A stretch of DNA of 64,000 bases from Pollenia angustigena (Eukaryota; Arthropoda; Insecta; Diptera; Polleniidae), in contig OV884059.1 in the NCBI GenBank assembly GCA_930367215.1, positions 36,323,882 through 36,387,881 of the forward strand, read 5' to 3'. Below, piece by piece: positions 55,908-64,000 of this stretch (positions within the stretch are counted from its first letter, which is position 1; each line of letters begins with the position of its first letter). The notes beneath the pieces were generated by a model. The model was not told the origin of the DNA and did no database searches. It saw only the letters and a program-made list of their open reading frames with translations. The position numbers were made by a program, and so were the translations under genes.

Positions 55908-56697
55908 GTACACATGTATAAGGAAAATGTAAACAACTTTTGACGTCGTTGAGGAATAAAACAAGTAAACATCTGGCTTCTTGCGCAGAACTCTTGGATA
56001 GACCTTGCCCGTTTCAATTCAATTGTCAACTGAGTCGGTCGTTGTCCTTATCAAAGCGTGTATGGCTTAAGGCCTAACAAGAATGTGAATAACGTGGCTT
56101 AAGCAACTGAGCGAATACATGTAAATCATATGTGTAAAACCATGTTGAACTTAAGGGAACTTTTTGTTAAATTTTATGAAATTGTAATTTGCTTAAGCAA
56201 AGTGCGAAACTAATCGCACATTCCGTACGGAATCAAATGTTTTCGTTTTTTTGAATGTATTTGAGAGGCTTTTTCGTTTATTTTTGACAGTAGCTTAAGT
56301 TTGTTTATGGACATTCTGGTTGGGCCTTTAGTCAATTGATTAGTTTGACAGTTGTCGAGTTGGTTGAAGAATAATCAAAAGAGTTTGATTTTTTTCAAGT
56401 TGAGTACTTAGGCTGCTCAATGGACAAAGGAAAGAAACTTGTTAAAGACTGAAACACTGGAGAGTATTATTCAAAATCTTTGATTTTAATATGACATGCT
56501 GCCTGTTTTATAACTATATCAAAGACCGACATGCAGTTCTAGAAAAAGTGCAATCTCCTGAACATTATTTAGCTTAGAACATTTTAAGCTCAACTTCTTA
56601 TTATTTTTCATCGTTTTTATGTACATGAAGTACACGTTAATTTTTTTTTTCTATATATTGTTGGATTTAAAAATAAAAACTTGATGGTTTTTACATA

Positions 56698-56925
56698 TCG
56701 CACCCTAAATAATAAAAGGTTAAAACTCAAAATTTTTAAATTTCCGGAGAGCCCAAAAACTGTTTATGTAAAAATGGTGCTAATATTTAAAAAAAAAAAA
56801 ATTAGTTCCCTTATTAAAAAAGTCCAATTTGAAGAAAGTTTTGCTATGCCTTTTGATAATTAATTAATGAAAAAAGTCATTTTTGAAAAATTTTGAGTTG
56901 TGACCCTTTAGAATTTAGGGTGCGA
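56698..56925. mobile_element. MITE with TA duplication
   Basis: 228 bp between TA dinucleotides, ends TCGCACCCTAAATAATAAAA and, reversed, TCGCACCCTAAATTCTAAAG, with pairing continuing through AACTCAAAATTTTT. Nested in the hAT. Confidence 0.75.
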
Positions 56926-57299
56926 TATACTACACACATATGTATTAAAAAAAAACTTTTCTGTTGGTATAATTTTTTATCCCTGTTTTTCCATGTGTCC
57001 TGGTTGATAGGTTCAAACATCTGGCAGCCCTAGTCTAAACACACATGCCCGCTTCAATTGACGCACTGGAAGGCAACATTGAAGCATTTATTCATGAAAT
57101 GTTGGAAAGAGTATGCCAAAATTGGACTAAGCGGATGGACCATTTGAGGCGCAGTCACGGTCAACATTTGCATGAAATAATCTTCAAACATTAAATTATT
57201 TGAGCCGTACTATCGATTCAAATAAAGATTTCATGCATTTTTCTGAGTTTTATGTGTTTTTTTTAACTTTCCTATAGATAGCTCTTAAAAAATCACCCG

Positions 57300-58296
57300 A
57301 AAAATAAACTTTTGTAACGGCACTTGTTTATAACAAATCTACAATTTTGGTCATCGAAATAAAAAATCGAATAGGTAGGTATTTACACAAGATATAATTA
57401 ACAAATTATTTGAAAAGAAACAAATTTATTGAATGGATTTTGAGTTTATAAAATTTAATTCCAAGTGTAATGCAGTTGTAGGTATTTTAAATGAAAAATT
57501 AATTGCAATTTTGTATTAAAAATTTATTGCTACTTAGATACAAAACTACTTATTCTCAAATGGTTGTATGTATAATTTTTATATAATTAAAATTTATTAA
57601 TAATTCTCATTTAGTTTGTTTTCTTAGTTTTTCGATTTATTATTATTTTGTTTGTTACTGTTTTGTTTGTTTGTTTTTGTTGCTTTATTTTTTGTTTGTT
57701 TTTTTTTATTATTTAAAAGTTTACATATTTATATTACATTTACATACATTTGTAAAACATAATTCTTAACTGTACATATCTAGTCTTATTTTGAAAATGG
57801 TGCTTAAAATGATCGACGTTCCTCACACAATTCGCTCGTCGATATTTTAATGATTATTATCCTATATACATACATACATATATACTCGTACGTATATATG
57901 TATTAATTTACTAATGTATCTGTATATAATAATTTATTTAAATATATGTATATACTATGTACTTATATAATATAATCTATGTATTTATTTGTTTATGTAC
58001 TCATAGTTTGGCAACATTTTAAATTCGTTGCATTTTCAAGTGCTTGGTTGGATTTATGTATTTTCATTTCTTCTCGTTCCATTGTTTGTTTCAGGCAGTT
58101 GAGTTCTTTCCAAAGAAAATTGTTTTCTATTGGGCCCGAAACATGCAATTGTGTTGTGTTTTTATTAAATTTTTTTGTTTTTTTTTTTTGTTGTAGTTAA
58201 CTAACAAATAGTAAATAATCTAAAGGAAGCATAGATACCACGACATTGTTTTATTTATTATGTTTATTATTGTGTTTTCTTAAAACTAAAGTACGT
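57300..58296 (-). other. AT-rich stretch, possible 3' UTR
   Basis: Lacks transposon signatures. It has repeated tttgttt and tacatacatacatatata microsatellite runs and several TTTATT words (AATAAA on minus), as in long fly 3' UTRs. It lies directly downstream, on minus, of the candidate exon at 58297-58376. Confidence 0.3.
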
Positions 58297-58376
58297 TCAG
58301 AATCCCTTGAAGGTCTCAGAAGTAAGTATTACTATTATACAGGCGAATGTCGTAGTGTCCAGTTTATAAAATTTAT
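58297..58376 (-). CDS. Candidate terminal exon of a host gene
   Basis: On minus, a good acceptor (TTTTTTCTATATTTCAG) is followed by an open stretch that reads KFYKLDTTTFACIIVILTSE then TFKGF and TGA at 58297-58299. The upstream exon would lie beyond this region or outside the window. I do not recognise the protein, and 26 residues can arise by chance; the adjoining UTR-like sequence is the main reason to list it. Confidence 0.25.
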
Positions 58377-58722
58377 CTGAAATATAGAAAAAAATATGTT
58401 TAATGAATATAACTTAAAGATGATTTAATATTCGAAATTTAAACAAAATTGTTTAACTACATACTAAAATACAGTGCTGAAACTAATAAAAATCAAGGCA
58501 GTTGCAACAACCGCAGTTGATGCCAGGGACGCGGCGCATATATGAAATGAAATATTTGCGAATGCGAATACTTACAATATGTTAAAAACTTATTTTGAAA
58601 ATACAATAGAAATCGCCAGAAAAATTAACTTGATCTAGTATATAAGGGATACAAATCAAAATAATAAAAAAAAACTAACATTTATAATAATACGTATGCG
58701 GAATAAAATATGGACTGACAAA
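58377..58722. other. Non-coding stretch, no gene seen
   Basis: AT-rich; would be intron if the exon at 58297-58376 is real. Confidence 0.35.
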
Positions 58723-58725
58723 TTA

Positions 58726-59356
58726 GTCTGGGTTCACACCACAGAATACTACAGAACTGTCACGTGACGGAAGATTTTGCGTTTTTTTGTTTCTTTCAAA
58801 GAAAGCTGCCCTTTTGCATTTCTCTTTTCATCATATTCTATGCCGCAATACAGTGAACACAAATTTATTTAGTTAAGATTTATTTGCAAAGCTGTTGTAA
58901 AAATTAACATTTAAGTTCACCACAACACGAGTAAATAAAATTTAAGAGTATAAATAACATTATAAAACAAAACCATATTATTAAATACATTTTGTTTGCA
59001 CAAAAAACAGCTTTAGTTCAACTAATGCATTTGTTTAACATGGTTTGCGATTTGTTATTTTTGTTTTGATCACGCCGTTTGTGTTGATTGCTGCGGCCTG
59101 CTTTTACACCTTGCCACTTCACAACCAAAAAAGCTTTCTGTCTCTTTCTTCGATAGCTGCCCTCGCAACTGATTTGGGTCTTTTTCACACATCGCTTTTT
59201 ACAGTTCTGGTATTCTGTGGTTCACACTATGAAAGCTTTCTTTCAGAAATTTCGAGTTTTTGGTTGAGAGGGGAGAGAAGAATAGTCTGTTCTTTTCCCC
59301 TCTCACCAACAAAGTCAGACTTTCTGAAAGAAAACTTTCATTGTGTAAAACCAGAC
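58726..59356. mobile_element. Harbinger-type MITE
   Basis: 631 bp, ends GTCTGGGTTCACACC and, reversed, GTCTGGTTTTACACAATG, flanked by TTA (58723-58725, 59357-59359). Its right part is a hairpin of about 140 bp (GAAAGCTTTCTTTCAGAAA and complement, GAGAGGGGAGAGAAGAATAG and complement). The 121-residue frame over it is not a gene. Confidence 0.78.
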
Positions 59357-59398
59357 TTAGCAAATCAAAGTTGTATAATGTACATATCGCTTTATATG

Positions 59399-59615
59399 CA
59401 AACCCGCTAACTCCCTTTCAGCACATTTTACAGGAGGACAAAAAACTTTTTATGTTTCATATTTGCAGCTTGAGAGGAAACCGAAAAGTATTGTTGGTTT
59501 TACACACTTCAAAACTCAAATTGAAGAAAAACTAGATGCTGGTCGACGAGGCGTATCTTTCTCTACCACACGCCATTAAAATCTCAATTTACTTAAAAAG
59601 TGGAGCCCCACGGTA
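59399..59615 (+). mobile_element. Small MITE, copy 2
   Basis: Starts CAAACCCGCTAACTCCC and follows the reverse complement of 18106-18267, with CAAAATCTCAATTTACTT-type text and AAAAAGTGG near the end. The right terminal repeat is lost. Both copies follow ATG in the flank. Confidence 0.65.
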
Positions 59616-59630
59616 AATAATCGATAAGTG

Positions 59631-60434
59631 CAGGGTTCCCAGTGTTTTTTTAGTCTTATCCCCAATTTTCGATTTTTCATCCCCAAAATAGCTATTTTCT
59701 TATCCCCAAAAATCGCCACATTTTCTTAAAACTAAAATACATAATATTTTGTCAATGGAAAAATATGCATACATCGATTTATATAAATAAATCCATTTGG
59801 GTAATGTTATTAAAACTAATGTTATTTATTCTTTGAGTTCTACGTATCTATGTACACATGTATAGTATGTAACAAGGGTAACGTTTAAACGCAAAAGAAA
59901 AATAATTATGCGTCAATATTTATCATTTCAAAAACTAGGGAATCAAAATCCTCTGATGCATCAGCCAGTGCAATTTCTTTTTACATGTTGGTTGTTTAAA
60001 AAGTGCATTTGAGATGATTGAATAAATTTGTCACAGCAAGCTTCATTATTTGAAAGTTTGTATTTATTCTTATTAATTCTAAAAACTTATATTGCATTCT
60101 GTTACACATATTGATTTTGGCTGTATTCATTACAGAAAAAGACTAGTTCAACAGAAGTAACGCAAGTTGGTACAAAACCTTATTTAAAACAATTTCAACA
60201 AGTTCTTAAAAAAGTTTAAAACCGCAAAAAATACTAAAATTTGAGCCCAAATCTTGACCAAATCAGTCTTCCCATTGCAAAAAGGAAATTTATAATAATA
60301 TATTTTCCCCACAAATCACTAGCGAAAAAAGTGCTTTTCCCCAAAAAATTCCTCGGGGATTTTTACGAAATTTTTATCCCCAACTACAAAAAAATCCCCA
60401 ATTTGGGGATAAATCTCCAAAACTGGGAACACTG
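59631..60434. mobile_element. hAT-type MITE
   Basis: 804 bp, ends CAGGGTTCCCAGTG and AACTGGGAACACTG, flanked by GATAAGTG (59623-59630, 60435-60442). Subterminal ATCCCCA/TGGGGAT words are abundant at both ends. No transposase. Confidence 0.88.
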
Positions 60435-60463
60435 GATAAGTGTCACATCGCATGACCTTGCAG

Positions 60464-61062
60464 CAGGGCTGTCAGATATGGCGATTTCTCGCCAAACGTG
60501 GCGATTTTGAAACGTGTTTGTGGCGATTTCTGATATAACTGGCGATTAACTTGGCTATTTTTACCATTTATTTTATTTCGGCGATTTTGTTTAACAGCTT
60601 GTTATTTTTTGTTATCATTATTAATATAAAAAACTTGCAACTCTTTTCCACATGATTTTTGTTTTGTTGTCAGTTTAAGTGAATTTTATATCCAGTCACT
60701 ATTTAATTCTAATAGTATGTATGCAGGTCAAAACTCCAGCAATGAAATCAGTGAGGCTGAAGTGTACGATCTTATAGACTTGTGTACTTAATTTAAGCTT
60801 TTTTAACTGAATACTTATACGATCTCCATTTTATGTTATTTAAAAAAATATTACAGAAACAAAACAAAATTTACTTTCGGCGAATTTTTTGTATCTTTTC
60901 GCAGTTTTTGGCGAGTTTTGACTCACGTATTATACTAGCGTTTTTTGTATGCAAAAATTAATTAAAAAAAATAAAAAAATTACAGAAACTGAACCAAATT
61001 GACGTTTGGCGATTTCTGACATCCGGTTTGGCGATAGAGCTCAAAAAAATCTGACAACCCTG
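60464..61062. mobile_element. hAT-type MITE
   Basis: 599 bp, ends CAGGGCTGTCAGATATGGCG and, reversed, CAGGGTTGTCAGATTT, flanked by CCTTGCAG (60456-60463, 61063-61070). GGCGATTT words repeat near both ends. No transposase. Only 13 bp of host DNA separate its left duplication from the right duplication of the previous element. Confidence 0.88.
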
Positions 61063-61090
61063 CCTTGCAGGCTAATTGACAGGTTATTTT

Positions 61091-61262
61091 CTCGAAATCA
61101 ACATATCGGCTTAGGGATGAAACGATACGAGTAAATACAAGTACATATTCGATACTTTTATATAAGTACCAAGTATTTTTGTAATCGATACTTAGCAACC
61201 GACTACCAAGTAGTATCGGTAAAAAAATACTCGGTATCGGTCAAAAGTAATCGTTTCACTTT
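61091..61262. repeat. Short TIR repeat, probable hAT-type
   Basis: TAGGGATGAAACGATACGAG at the left and ATCGTTTCACTTTGG at the right are inverted over about 10 bp. GATACTT/AGTATC words fill it. The right end is imprecise and no duplication is clear. Confidence 0.45.
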
Positions 61263-61329
61263 GGTATTGAAATAAATCTTAACTTTTTGATTATTTTCCA
61301 AAGCTGGAGCACCAGTAACGGTATAAAGA

Positions 61330-61722
61330 AACCGTTTGACCAGTAAACACCTATAAGCCAAATATCGTCTAGGTCCATTTCCTCAATATCTGGCTATAGG
61401 AAGTTCGTTATCATGTCGCGATAGCGAACACCATTCAAGGTAATTGCTTGGTCGACCTCATTTTCGAAGAAGTACGGCCCGATAACACTGCCAGCCGCAA
61501 AACTAAATGGGCGGGCATGCACATATGTTTTCCCATTACCTACAGACCCGGTTTGCTGAAATTTGCAGACAATTCTCCTGATTGTGAAAACATTTGGTCG
61601 GTTATATGCTGACCATGCGATGTGCACGAAATGCATTTAGATTGAACGCCCATTTTCGAAAAAGGCTTTAACAATCTTAACGCGCTGCTCAATTGTGTAC
61701 CTCTCAATGATAGAAGTTCTTA
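61330..61722 (-). pseudogene. mariner-type transposase remnant, internally deleted
   Basis: On minus: TSIIERYTIEQRVKIVKAFF, a stop, NRPNVFTIRRIVCKFQQTGS (first helix-turn-helix), then a direct jump to AAGSVIGPYFFENEVDQAIT and LNGVRYRDMITNFL, followed by MDLDDIW. The catalytic Asp residues are not preserved. It is related to, but not the same family member as, the copy at 52631-57194. Confidence 0.78.
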
Positions 61723-61740
61723 AATACTGAAACAAAGAAA

Positions 61741-62600
61741 GGTCAATTTAAGTTGCGCAAAAAACTTGACGTTAATGTGATTCACAATTATCGTGGATTA
61801 TGGTTTAACCACCCTTTATTTTATATTTATCAATTTAAAAATAAAATATATATTTACATTGAAAATAAATTCATAGTAACATTGTTCATTTCTGGAATAA
61901 AGGTAAATAAAAGGTTGTTATTCTGAACGTTCTATAAAATTTTGTTTCCTAAGATAAAAAAGATTTTTCGAAAGGAAATTGATACTTGGTGGTAAATTAA
62001 AGTGGTCTCAAACTTTACACTTTGTGTTTTGCACAAAAATTCTAATGGGTCGTAGTTTGGGTTGCCAGACGACCTGGTATGGCCTGGATTAACAGTTAAA
62101 AAGCTTTATTTAATTTTGAAAAATACCTTTTTTATTTGTTTTTATTATTGTTTAGAACAAATCCATATACTAAGAAAAAATTGTTAGGAAACAATTTCTA
62201 TTTTGTCGACAAACATTCCAATTAATGAGATAGAGATCCAGTTTTTCAAAAATGCGATAAAAACAACGTACAAACTTATATAAATTGATCTCGTTTGTTA
62301 GTCATGCCATCTAGCAATACTTTTTGTGCATGCACTCGAGGTATTTCTGATAATCTTTATTTACAAGAATCCATTCATATGTCCAAATAAAGGCTACTAT
62401 TTTAATAATACTAAATTTTGATGCAAGTTGCAATATGTTTCAAACATTTTTGCTTACAACTAAAGTAATAGAGTTATTAAATTCTTCAAATAATAATAAA
62501 AAAAAAAAAAAAAAAAAAATTCGAATTCGAGTGAAATCAAAATCGAACAAACTTTAAAAACGATCCAGTGTTTAAAGTTCATTAAATAATTTTGTTTTAA
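61741..62600. other. AT-rich spacer, no gene seen
   Basis: Ends with an A run at about 62499-62519. Nothing recognisable. Confidence 0.45.
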
Positions 62601-64000
62601 TTTCAAAAGATTTTGTTATTCGTGCTTAATTCCCAGTTTTTATTATTGATAAAAACACTTGAAATTTATTGTTGATGGGATAAGCTATTCCTATGCATTT
62701 CACTGGTTGCTTAGGCCAGATCATCAGGAAACTTCATCCATAAAGGTTTTAGACAAACTAAAGATATTAAACCAAATAAAACTGTTAAACGTATAAGAAT
62801 TATAGCAACAGTTCTACTTGTAACAATATCAAAGTTTAAACAAAACACATCAACAATAAACAACAGTGGGTTCATCTCATCTTACATTTCCCCACTACAA
62901 TTAGTTGAAATTCTCTCAACATTAATTGTAGTTGTAAGTAGGTTAAGAAAAACAAAATGAAAAAAACAACAACTTACAAAAGATGTTGTCAATTAAGTGT
63001 TTTTTAGGCCGTGCACTGCCTGTTTATTATCAAAAAGTAATTTCAATTTTTTGGGAATACAAAATTTTAATTTCAAAAGATTTTGTTATTCGTGCTTAAT
63101 TCCCAGTTTTTATTATTGATAAAAACACTTGATTTTATTATTGATAAAAACACGTTGATGTGTTTTGTTTAAACTTTGATATTGTTACAAGTAGAACTGT
63201 TGCTATAATTCTTATACGTTTAACAGTTTTATTTGGTTTAATATCTTTAGTTTGTCTAAAACCTTTATGGATGAAGTTTCCTGATGATCTGGCCTAAGCA
63301 ACCAGTGAAATGCATAGGAATAGCTTATCCCGTCAACAATAAATTTCAAGTGTTTTTATCAATAATAAAAACTGGGAATTAAGCACGAATAACAAAATCT
63401 TTTGAAATTAAAATTTTGTATTCCCAAAAAATTGAAATTACTTTTTGATAATAAACAGGCAGTGCACGGCCTAAAAAACACTTAATTGACAACATCTTTT
63501 GTAAGTTGTTGTTTTTTTCATTTTGTTTTTCTTAACCTACTTACAACTACAATTAATGTTGAGAGAATTTCAACTAATTGTAGTGGGGAAATGTAAGATG
63601 AGATGAACCCACTGTTGTTTATTGTTGATGTGTTTTGTTTAAACTTTGATATTGTTACAAGTAGAACTGTTGCTATAATTCTTATACGTTTAACAGTTTT
63701 ATTTGGTTTAATATCTTTAGTTTGTCTAAAACCTTTATGGATGAAGTTTCCTGATGATCTGGCCTAAGCAACCAGTGAAATGCATAGGAATAGCTTATCC
63801 CATCAACAATAAATTTCAAGTGTTTTTATCAATAATAAAAACTGGGAATTAAGCACGAATAACAAAATCTTTTGAAATTAAAATTTTGTATTCCCAAAAA
63901 ATTGAAATTACTTTTTGATAATAAACAGGCAGTGCACGGCCTAAAAAACACTTAATTGACAACATCTTTTGTAAGTTGTTGTTTTTTTCATTTTGTTTTT
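62601..64000. repeat. 470-bp tandem repeat that inverts
   Basis: The unit starting TTTCAAAAGATTTTG at 62601 recurs at 63071, a period of 470 bp. At about 63135-63155 the array switches strand: GTTGATGTGTTTTG at 63155 and again at 63625 belongs to minus-strand units of the same sequence, also 470 bp apart. The copies are nearly identical, differing at single bases (GATGGGATAAG against the inverted form with GTCAAC). The array runs off the right edge. No coding capacity. Confidence 0.9.

Larger units (their letters stand above)
52986..57032. mobile_element. hAT-type element inserted in mariner
   Basis: Ends TAGGCCTGCCATACGTCCTG and, reversed, TAGGGCTGCCAGATG, flanked by GTCTAAAC on both sides (52978-52985, 57033-57040). 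TCCTGGTT words cluster near both ends (52997-53080; 56985-57006) and are probable transposase-binding repeats. No transposase. It contains the palindrome at 53507-55907 and a TA-MITE at 56698-56925; its own 55916-56010 segment is related to 41370-41470. Confidence 0.85.
52631..57194 (+). pseudogene. mariner-type transposase, internally deleted and interrupted
   Basis: ATG at 52631 begins MNRLTNEQRLQIIEFYYQNA, CSVKKVHRALL (helix-turn-helix). It then jumps to FSDEAHFWLNGYVNKQNC (first catalytic Asp), EALQELPMQPEKVTVWCG, a second gap, and ISRSVAVNWPPRSCDLTPLD with YFLWGYVKAHV (last catalytic Asp). The second helix-turn-helix and the middle Asp region are deleted. After the hAT insertion at 52986-57032 the protein finishes with ERVCQNWTKRMDHL and SHGQHLHEIIFKH. 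It is a MITE-like reduced copy that kept frame over its deletions up to the insertion. Confidence 0.85.
52521..57298 (+). mobile_element. mariner-type transposon split by a 4-kb hAT insertion
   Basis: Ends GGGTAATTTTTTAA at 52521 and, reversed, GGGTGATTTTTTAAGAGC at 57298. The host sequence totals about 730 bp once the insertion and its 8-bp duplication are removed. It contains a reduced mariner transposase. Confidence 0.75.

Noticed and set aside
59045..59410. 121-residue secreted-looking protein
   Set aside because: The hydrophobic start is chance; the frame follows the hairpin of a Harbinger-type MITE.
62601..64000. LTR pair or duplicated gene
   Set aside because: Strict 470-bp periodicity, strand switch and lack of coding sequence fit a tandem repeat.

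Overview
The window reads as nuclear DNA of a higher (schizophoran, probably calyptrate) fly. It is AT-rich, has tacata/catatg microsatellites, short GT-AG introns, and a dense mixture of dipteran-type transposable elements. The species call is an inference from sequence style; no conserved host gene with a full reading frame was found. Nearly every coding signal is a transposase, helicase or reverse transcriptase remnant, almost all carrying stops, frameshifts or internal deletions.

Layout. 1-7.6 kb: two pieces of a decayed Helitron (helicase part at 675-2690; N-terminal part with a 126-bp coding repeat at 4.6-6.64 kb), mini-me-like and tRNA-like repeats between them, then a decayed multi-exon gene resembling DUF4806 proteins broken by a reversed SINE. 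8.5-13 kb: a piggyBac-type MITE, a second MITE, a perfect hairpin, and a broken Merlin-type transposase. 13.1-18.64 kb: a hAT-type element that has taken in a pogo-type MITE and a nearly intact CR1/jockey-like non-LTR retrotransposon. 19.3-25.5 kb: a Harbinger-type MITE split by another MITE, a broken HARBI1-type transposase, and a TIR element carrying a hAT that carries further MITEs; the outer element lies beside a broken Tc1-type transposase. 25.6-34.4 kb: two PIF/Harbinger transposons, each with a Myb/SANT-type protein on + and a DDE nuclease on -, invaded by a foldback element and MITEs. 35-40 kb: Harbinger MITE, a Tc1 element with long terminal repeats, and a palindromic MITE. 40-52 kb: mostly non-autonomous elements, a third two-exon Harbinger transposase, a SINE, foldbacks, and a pogo/Tigger element. 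52.5-57.3 kb: a mariner element split by a hAT, itself split by a 2.4-kb palindrome and a TA-MITE. 57.3-62.6 kb: an AT-rich stretch with one candidate host exon, a Harbinger MITE, two hAT MITEs and a mariner remnant. 62.6-64 kb: a 470-bp tandem repeat that switches orientation and runs off the window end.

How the parts relate: transposases (Helitron, Merlin, Tc1, mariner, pogo, several Harbinger) are present only as inactive copies. The larger number of short elements have terminal inverted repeats and target duplications of the same superfamilies (TTA/TAA for Harbinger, 8 bp for hAT, TA for Tc1/mariner/pogo, TTAT for piggyBac). The nesting gives a relative insertion history. I saw no CRISPR, prokaryotic or viral system. 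The most unusual structures are the 2.4-kb palindrome with an intact target duplication and an internal empty-site relative, the inverting 470-bp satellite, the dual-frame 126-bp repeat in the Helitron protein, and a shared terminal core among at least seven Harbinger-type MITEs.
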